A stretch of 64,000 bases of DNA from Erodium maritimum. Taxonomy: Eukaryota > Streptophyta > Magnoliopsida > Geraniales > Geraniaceae. Of the stretch, positions 57,201-64,000 are shown one piece after another. Position 1 is the stretch's first letter; every line of letters starts with the position of its first letter. The stretch is from contig OY997594.1 in NCBI GenBank assembly GCA_963921825.1, forward strand, positions 6,019,001-6,083,000. The letters are read 5' to 3'. Under the pieces are notes generated by a model. That model saw only the letters and a list, made by a program, of their open reading frames with translations. It ran no database searches and was not told the DNA's origin. The position numbers were made by a program, and so were the translations under genes.

Positions 57201-58500
57201 GCATCGAGTTCAACTAGATACGAAGGTCTGAATTCTTCGGATATATATCTTTGCCCCATTAATAAGCTTCAAGTACTTGTGGAATGAATACATGGTTGTC
57301 TGACTTATGTGCAGTAATATTGTGGTTGTATCCTATTGTTATTTTGTCATTATCAATTTACTTGGTCATAAAATTCAGAAGCCTCTCCATATGACAAATC
57401 CAATATATGAGTAAATGAAAAATCCAATATATGAGTCATTTTATTTGTGTGTAAATCAAGTTTAACATCTAATGGAAAGCATATTAGCAGTCCTGGAAGA
57501 AAATATGAATAAATCTATCCTAGGGCATAATTAGTAAAAAAAAGAGTGAAAGCTCTCACCTTTGCATTCAAGGCGTGTTACGTATAGCTTGAAATGGTTG
57601 GATTTATTTGTCACTGATTCATGGCTAAGATCATCAAGTTTGAGTGATTTGTTTTACTGATATTTTTAATGCATCATAGATTGAACAAACAAGTAGGGGT
57701 AGAGCTTTTACCATTTGTTATAAGTAACCATTTTGGAAGATGATAAATACATGTCGATGTAGAAGGTTTACTATGGTTTAATTGAGCCATTTTTTGGTAT
57801 GGCTGGTTTTTATATGGTAGTCATTATAGAAGCAAAAAAGAAGAAGATGAACCTAATTGAGCTCTTTTTCAGTATGGCTGGTTTTTACATGATAGTAATC
57901 ATAAAAGCAAACAAGAAAACAAAATAAATAAGATGAACGTTGAAAATAATGATATTGGATTAAGATTTTGAACACACTTTTCCAAGTGCATTTCATGAAT
58001 CTCAATGCTCTTCTTAATCACAGATTGCTTTGTTTTTAATGATGTATGTATTTTTTTTTGTCTGTTTTCATTTTCATTAAGACGATATAAAGAGTGGAAT
58101 GCATATCTGGGTGCAAATAGGAAATTATAGTTTCCAAGACATGTCTACATGTCTTCAAGGAATGAAAATTGAAGCTGCTTTAATCTTTATTCTATAAAAA
58201 AAGATAATTATCATCGGTTCCATTGCAATTTGTATTATCCGACTTCAATTGATTTGGTGCTGATTTAAGAAAATGTCTTTAAACTTATAGCATTTCAACC
58301 TTTCAAATCTACTTATAACTATGAAAGAAAACTATACAGTAACCATCTAGAGTTAGCCAATACTGCTAATATCGATAGAATAACTGGTATGTATATTTTG
58401 GATCTGAAAATTTTATATTTGAACTTTTGTTTCCATTTTTTGGGTTAGTTGACTACTTGCTTGATATTAACTATCAAATTCAGCTGAGCCATATAGTAGC
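57201..58500. other. AT-rich, nothing recognised
   Basis: Simple AT-rich intergenic-type sequence; a diverged direct repeat (TTTTTGGTATGGCTGGTTTT / CAGTATGGCTGGTTTTTACA) occurs near 57,790 and 57,870. Confidence 0.45.
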
Positions 58501-58635
58501 ACAAATCTTACTTAAGGTAATAGGAGTGAAACAAGCCAGCTGGCAAGCCACGTATCACGCTTATTTTCTTTCTATTCCCCGATTCTCTTCCCCCAATTCG
58601 CTTACCCTATTTTTCCTTCCCTTTTTGCTAGCTGT

Positions 58636-58807
58636 TTCTCCTCCATTTGTGGCCCTTCTTCTCCCCCTCATTTATGAAAGTCTGTAACAGTCCTATATTC
58701 CCAGTCTCTTCTCCTCCTTTCTTCTCCTCCATTTGTGGCCCTTCTTCTCCCCCTCATTTATGAAAGTCTGTAACAGTCCTATATTCCCAGTCTCTTCTCC
58801 TCCTTTC
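58636..58807. repeat. Tandem duplication, two units of 86 bp
   Basis: 58,636-58,721 and 58,722-58,807 are practically identical pyrimidine-rich units (TTCTCCTCCATTTGTGGCCC...). They lie just upstream of the short leader frame at 58,847, within what looks like a promoter or 5' untranslated region. Confidence 0.92.
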
Positions 58808-58846
58808 TTCTCTTCCTCTTCAATTTTTCTCTATATATATAGGACG

Positions 58847-58990
58847 ATGGGTCCTGAAACCCACCAATCTGGCCGAGTCGACCCCGAAGTCTTTTTTGAG
58901 GTCGAGCCAATCTGGCCAAGTCGACCCCGGAGTCCCTCTTGAAGTCGAAATCGATCCAAGTCTCGATGAACCCGTCGAGGCCCAAGTCTG
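58847..58990 (+). pseudogene. Short frame with internal repeat and a frameshift
   Basis: From ATG 58,847 the frame reads MGPETHQSGRVDPEVFFEVE. A second, similar block in another frame reads SGQVDPGVPLEVEIDPSLDE, then PVEAQV and stop at about 58,990. The repeated QSG-VDP-V--EVE motif shows that a 50-60 bp unit was duplicated and the frame lost by a one-base change near 58,908. A TATA-like run (TATATATATAGG) lies just upstream. Function unknown; it is the nearest candidate leader for the gene fragment that follows. Confidence 0.4.
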
Positions 58991-59640
58991 AATAATCGCC
59001 TTTATAGTTTTCATTGAGTTGAGTTTAATTTAGTTGAAGAATCTATTATTGATGTTTTGTTTGGCTGCTCATAATTTTTTCCCTACAAATACTTTATTGT
59101 ATGTGTTTGATTGATTTGGTTAACACAATTGTGTTTCTTACACCATTGTTGAATTTCTGTGACCCATACTGAACTTGATACAGATTCGGGTTACAATTTT
59201 TTATTGTTGTTGATACCATTTCCTGACTCTACTTTGTTGTTTGATTGACTTTGTTCGCTGATTTCCCAGGGTTTTGTATGTTCTTAGACTCCACAAAAAA
59301 ATATCGCATGTTTTATTAGTTCCCTATGATCAAGTTCCTATTTAGCCCTGTTTGTCTGTTTAGTTTTTGGGGTTTAGCCTGTTTCTGTGTTTGCCTATTT
59401 ATTTATGCACCCTTTAGAAACAGAACACACAAATAATTATTCCACGGCTTGGGTGTTGAGTTCGCTGATTTTCCAGGGTTTTGTATGTTCTTAGACTCCC
59501 AGGGTAGGGTGGGATATTCAGTTCTGAAATAAAAATGGTGTATCGCTTTGCTCAATTATGTCTCTGTTTTGATTTTTTGTTTCTGTATGTGTTAAAGTTC
59601 ATTTTTTTTGTAAACCAAAGTTTTGAATTTTGTGTTACAG

Positions 59641-61278
59641 TCAGGGATGCACTAAACGGGCTGTTCGTCAAGCTTACCATACTCTATGTCCTGGTTAATT
59701 TTACCTCTTTGCTGGAAAATATAATGTTGGTGGAGTTTTGGAGAAAATTAGTTTAACCCACACTAGCATTTATTGAGGATATATTGTATGTGTTTGTGAG
59801 ATGACAAATGGATTTTATCATTCAATTTGGGGGGTTTAATTATTCGCTGTGTTGTTGTTTGATTATGTATAGGTTGTGCCAAGGAGCAGAATGTGTGTGC
59901 CAAGTGTCGTTGCCGTGTTGACAGGATAATTGGAAAGTAAGGATGATTTTAGATTGGAATTCTTGTGTTTGGGTTTATTAATGTTGTGTTGAGTTTGGAA
60001 ATTACTTCATTGTGGTGCAAATGAGCTTAGGCTATTGTTATGTCTGGTCGGAAGTTTAAATGGCCTCTTTCTTTTTGTAGGAACCTAGCAGAGGTTGAGG
60101 CTGAGAAGAAAGAATTTGAAGAGGTTTGTTTTCTGCTTCATATTCATTGTGAAAATAAAGGTTGTTTTTTGCATGATGACCTGATTGTTGGGTGGTTGAA
60201 TTTAGGCTATTAGGAATTCAAGAAAGAGAGAAAAGATGACTCTTCTACGTGCCGTAAGTACATCAAATTATTTTATACTTCACCATGTGTTATTGGCGTA
60301 TCTTGCTCTTTTATTCAATACATCACTTGTCTATTTTTGCATAGTAGTAGTGAATTAATCAGTTCATGACACGAAAAAATAAAACATGTTCCCAATCAGT
60401 TTTTAAAGTTGTGTTACAACATGTTCCCAATCAGTTTTTAAAGTTGTGTTACAAGGGCAAATGAGATTGTGCTAGGGTATTTTAAAATCTATAGATTGAG
60501 CTTCTGAGAAAGTAGTGATCATAATAAAGGCAATATCCAATATCTAATGTCAATAGTAAAAAAAACTAGAAGCAAATTTTATTGACATTCAAGAATCTGC
60601 TTTTTTTTGTCAGTAGATGTTTTGTCTCCCTTGATGTTTAAAGAATTACTGGACCATGTCATAGCTCCCAAAACTAACATGATCATAAAAATTCAAAGCT
60701 TGGGCTATTGTGCCTCTTCGCCTCTTTGTTTATCTCTTATATGTTAGATTTAATAATATAAGATAGTTATTACCTATCATTACTGTGTAGATGGGTGGTA
60801 TTTATTTATTGGAAACAATAGATATTACCTATGCATACATGTTTGTTGTCAAAAAATTGGAGCTTAGTAACCTGTGATTGTGAGTGTGAGTTCATCATAT
60901 CCTCATTCTAAATTCAATATTATTTTTTTTCAAAAGATTGGAACTCTTTCAAAGTCCGTAAGTATTCAGTAGACACTGTAGCTCCATTACACTTTAATAT
61001 AATTTGTGTCGTGTTGATTTTTGTTATAACAACAGATGAACAAAGCTAAAGCTGATAGCACTGACAGTGCACTAACCACCAAAGATAAGGTTGGGGACTT
61101 TTTTCCTACCATATCACTCGAGGAATATGCCAGGTTAAAAGCAAGTGGTGTTCTTCGTGATAATGGTGTGTTGGTTCACAAAGATGATGATGGTGATGAC
61201 ATTGAAAATGATGATGGTAGCGACAATGATAGTCACGGAACTGATGATGGTGAAGATGCTCACAAAGATGAGGATTAA
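59641..61278 (+). pseudogene. C-terminal exons of a C9orf85 / DUF2039-type gene; 5' exons absent
   Basis: Five exons join in frame by good splice sites: 59,641-59,693, 59,873-59,936, 60,081-60,123, 60,206-60,253 and 61,036-61,278 (TAA). The product reads QGCTKRAVRQAYHTLCP/GCA, KEQNVCAKCRCRVDRIIGK, NLAEVEAEKKEFEEAIRNSR, KREKMTLLRAMNKAKADSTD, FFPTISLEEYARL and an acidic Asp/Glu/His tail. The CXXC-type cysteines and KEQNVCAKC...RVDRIIG are characteristic of the small zinc-binding DUF2039 proteins (human C9orf85 homologues), whose role is unknown. The expected N-terminal exons with GVC-RC-...W...KYKPL were not found in the 3.7 kb upstream. Exon frames are undamaged, so a chimeric transcript is possible. 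Confidence 0.7.
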
Positions 61279-63000
61279 GATTGTGATTAAGAGGTATAGG
61301 AGCTGTGCTTAAAGAGACACCTTGATCATTCAGGTTATTTATCCTTGTGCCTCAACTCAAGGGGGCTGTCTATTGAAGTGGTAGATGACCAATTTCCTTT
61401 TCTTTTTCTGTCATTGTGGTAGATTGGTGAGAGTAGTTGGTATCAAATGAAATGTCAGTTTTGAATATTTGTAGTGGAAATGGTTCCTCCATATGTTTTC
61501 TTGCGGACTTACTGTTTCGACTTGGTATATTGTGCTTGTATCCTTGAGAAGAGAAATGAAAGGAAAGTTTGGAATAAGTTGGTTGTTCTCAATAATCATG
61601 TCATTATGTATCCGATAATCAATGGCTTTCTAGAAGCTTTGTAGTTACGGAACTTTGAAGTTCTACTAAGGTATGTTGGAATGAGTTTTGCTATTTGTGT
61701 TTTATGAAGATTGAAGCTATGATGCATTCTAGAAGCTTTATATTTACTTGGAAGTGAAAAAATTACTGGAGACTGGAAATTCACATAAAACAATTAGTAC
61801 ATGTTCTTGGTTACAAATAGTTCTTCAGGTTATTCAAAGATTGTGGAGGTTTGTGTGCACTGGTCATGTATCACCTGTTTCCTTTTCCTTTTTTATCAGC
61901 AATTTTTGTTTTATAAACCAAGCCTTTAAAAACAAAGACCAAGCCGAGGGAAAAACCTTCAACAAACGAGACTTACAAACAAAGACAACCCTTAATAAGG
62001 TCCTTACTACAAAAAAATAGGCAAAATAAGTAACCTAAACAGAATTTAGTATGAGTCTAACAATCTTATACCCAAATGTTCCAACCGTGAAGCAAACCAA
62101 ACAACCAACACTACACAGATCAACACCTACGATCCGACGGGTCCAAACCACCGAAATAGAAAGAAAGAGACGGTAAACTAACATTAAACGATTAATGAAA
62201 CCCAGTCATGTATCATGTTTTAATTAGACACAATAAATGAGTTATTAGGGGAACGAAATCTAAATGATTTTCAATGCACTTTAGTTAAATAAGTCTAATC
62301 ATACACAGCAACATGAAACAAAGATTTGCTTATTCAATTGATTGAACATTTTATTTACTTCTATGAAATTAGAATTCAAGTCTTGACAATTCCCCCAATG
62401 GCCCCCACATATGTTTACCCTTTTTTCTTAAGATCATGTGAAAGTGATAAAAAAAATGGGTAGTAAAAAGTTTACAAGTCAGAAAAAAAAGATCAATATT
62501 ATAAAAATTGAACTTCAGTCTTTTTCATAGAGAAAATTAAAGGGATTTATAGTTACTAATTAGACTTGTACTTTAAAATATAAGCTCTTTCACCTCTTAA
62601 AACTATTTCTCTCTATATTTTCAGGTTCAATGGATCCTCCAAGACTAGACGATATACAGAAGTTTCATAAAATGTTTTGTGCATATGAACACGAATTACG
62701 TGAGTGGACGATAAGTTTGACTCAATCGCTGGTTGCTTAAGGGGAATATTCGTTAGAAGAGAAAACCCGAATATATATAGACATAGAGGAGAAATCTGGT
62801 GAGAACCATGTTTTAACATAGAAACCGCGAGAACCAATCTAAGCCATCCATTTTATTGGTTGATTTCTTAACACGAATTATTAAGAAATCATTTTATTTA
62901 TTTGAATCCTTGGTACAACCAACATGTGGTTGTATCTTTTATCATTTTCTATTCAACAACAATTTTATCTAACACAAACTCTCCCCGTGTTTTTCCCTTC
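61279..63000. other. 3' flank and AT-rich spacer
   Basis: 61,279-61,500 is probably the 3' untranslated region of the preceding gene fragment. 61,890-62,170 is A/C-rich and resembles the reverse-strand 3' tail of a non-LTR element, but no ends can be set. No gene is supported. Confidence 0.4.
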
Positions 63001-63052
63001 TGCTTTGACAAAACAGTTTTTTACCTACCACCGCGCGGTGCACATACCTAGT

Positions 63053-63103
63053 AATCTTCTATATTATTATATACTAGGCTAGTATATAATAATATAGAAG
63101 ATT
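63053..63103. repeat. Perfect 25-bp palindrome at the Helitron 2 5' end
   Basis: Arms 63,053-63,077 and 63,079-63,103 are exact reverse complements (AATCTTCTATATT...) around a single G. Each arm contains the 5'-terminal sequence of the Helitron family (TCTTCTATAT...TACTAG), so the terminus is present head-to-head. Confidence 0.9.
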
Positions 63104-64000
63104 TTTAAATATGTGAATTAAATTCTGCAGTAAAAATATCGGGAAAATTGAACTTGATAAATATCTAAACGTAAAAAGAAAAACCTAAACCCAGTGTGTG
63201 CTCGGTCTTCTCGGTTCTCGCGCGTCTCATCTCCGTCACTGGCCGATCTCAGGTAAGCTCCTTATCTATGGCACCAATGAATCATCCACTGGTTCTCAGT
63301 CCTTGACTCCTTCTAATTCATTCTCGATGTCCTCAATCTGGAGCTTGATACAGGGTTTTCTCTGGTTTTCTCTGTGATTGAATCATCCATTGATTATTGA
63401 TTTGAATTGGAAATTGCAACTGAAATTGGAAAGCTTCAATCACAGAGACTTGCTCCCTTAGGACAGATCTTAAATTGGAAGACCGACTGTAATAGATATG
63501 GGTGGAATTGCTGAAATGTTCCCTTATGAGCTGCTAATGGATGAATGTTATGGTTTTAAGACTTCTTATTCCTAATTTGATGACTTTACTATGAAATTAG
63601 GTGATGTTTGAACTGGATTATATGATACTTTATGAATGTGTTAGCCTCGGTCCCCGTTTCCGCCTTTTAAAACCTTCATTACATATTTGTTTTCCACCAG
63701 ATCCCATTGTGCATAAGACCATGGGCCATTTAGGGTGCGATCGTAGGCTGGTATAATGATTACTAGTGTTGCTGCCATATCAGTTCTTGTTTTTGTCAGC
63801 TACATTTAACTATGCAAGTTAAATGTTGTATAATTTGAGGTTTTTGGTTAAATCAGAGTCTACAAGCCATGTCATTTTTCAGAAAACTAACATTACTAGT
63901 GATTAAAGTTGTGAGATCAATTTGGTACTGTTTTGGTATTGCTACGAGGTCGAAGTTTTAGTCATGTATCATCCCTAGTCTTGTATGAAATGCAGCTCAA
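63104..64000 (+). other. Probable 5' untranslated region and first intron of a gene running off the window
   Basis: 63,180-63,252 is C/T-rich and ends GATCTCAG/GTAAGCTCC, a strong splice donor. The rest is T-rich with no coding frame, like a first intron. No start codon with coding support is seen before the window ends, so the gene cannot be named. Confidence 0.4.

Larger units (their letters stand above)
49645..63101 (-). mobile_element. Proposed non-autonomous Helitron 2, up to 13.5 kb
   Basis: On the minus strand the 3' end is CTAG (49,648-49,645) followed by T, with a hairpin GCACCGCGCGTTAGCACGGTGC a few bases before it; a second similar hairpin lies at about 49,709-49,730. The 5' end is at 63,101: A/TCTTCTATATTATTATATAC, then a GCACCGCGCGGTG block at 63,029-63,042, as in Helitron 1. 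Flanking bases are A (49,644) and T (63,102), matching A/T insertion. No RepHel gene is found. The interior has ERECTA-type LRR exons, a DUF2039-type gene fragment and other pieces in both orientations. The ends clearly belong to one family; that they are the two ends of a single element is an inference. Confidence 0.5.

Noticed and set aside
63029-63052. A plus-strand Helitron 3' end (hairpin CACCGCGCGGTG, then CTAG and T)
   Set aside because: Read on the minus strand the same bases continue the 5' end of Helitron 2 (TACTAGGTATGTGCACCGCG), as in Helitron 1, and no plus-strand 5' partner was found. It remains an alternative.

Overview
The window is nuclear DNA from a flowering plant, most likely a eudicot. 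It has no operons. Genes carry GT-AG introns, intergenic DNA is AT-rich, and most of the recognisable sequence is plant transposable elements: L1-type LINEs with DUF4283 ORF1s, hAT, PIF/Harbinger and Mutator-like DNA elements, Helitrons and solo LTRs. The species cannot be named from the sequence.

Region by region. 1-8,200 is a mosaic of relics: the 3' part of a repeat whose second copy lies at 41.0 kb, a reverse-strand DUF4283/CCHC gag relic, a possible LTR, a hAT MITE with an 8-bp target-site duplication (TSD), a PIF/Harbinger-associated Myb-like pseudogene and a 5'-truncated LINE ORF2. 8,500-19,390 is a broken nucleoredoxin-like gene (copy A). It is interrupted by a 554-bp TG...CA element, and its 3' flank holds a 7.4-kb LINE that is nearly complete. 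19,741-23,097 is a Mutator-like element with a small two-exon gene and arrays of TTTATCA repeats. 23,547-33,143 is proposed as one Helitron on the minus strand, holding captured exons (one is a MAP-kinase exon) and a 3.2-kb solo LTR. 33,301-36,300 is the intact paralogue (copy B), the only gene here that looks fully functional. 36,300-41,000 holds LINE and gag relics and a PIF-type MITE with a tRNA-like segment. 41,653-49,495 is a 7.8-kb Mutator-like element with a decayed transposase; a solo LTR and a second, small Mutator-like element are nested in it. 49,645-63,101 is proposed as a second Helitron, holding ERECTA-type LRR exons, the 3' part of a C9orf85/DUF2039-type gene, a hAT MITE and tandem duplications. 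The last 0.9 kb looks like the start of another transcription unit.

The two nucleoredoxin-like genes are direct-repeat paralogues. The intact one has three thioredoxin-like domains, but the redox motif is gone from all three; in domain 2 the expected WCPPC reads IPQPP. Because the window contains duplicated segments, three insertions (the LINE, the large Mutator-like element and one hAT MITE) can be compared with a pre-insertion site inside the same window, and the 554-bp element is absent from copy B. All family assignments come from reading motifs by eye; no database search was possible. I saw no convincing new biological system. The best candidates for follow-up are the redox-dead nucleoredoxin, the inverted TG...CA element and the two gene-carrying Helitrons.
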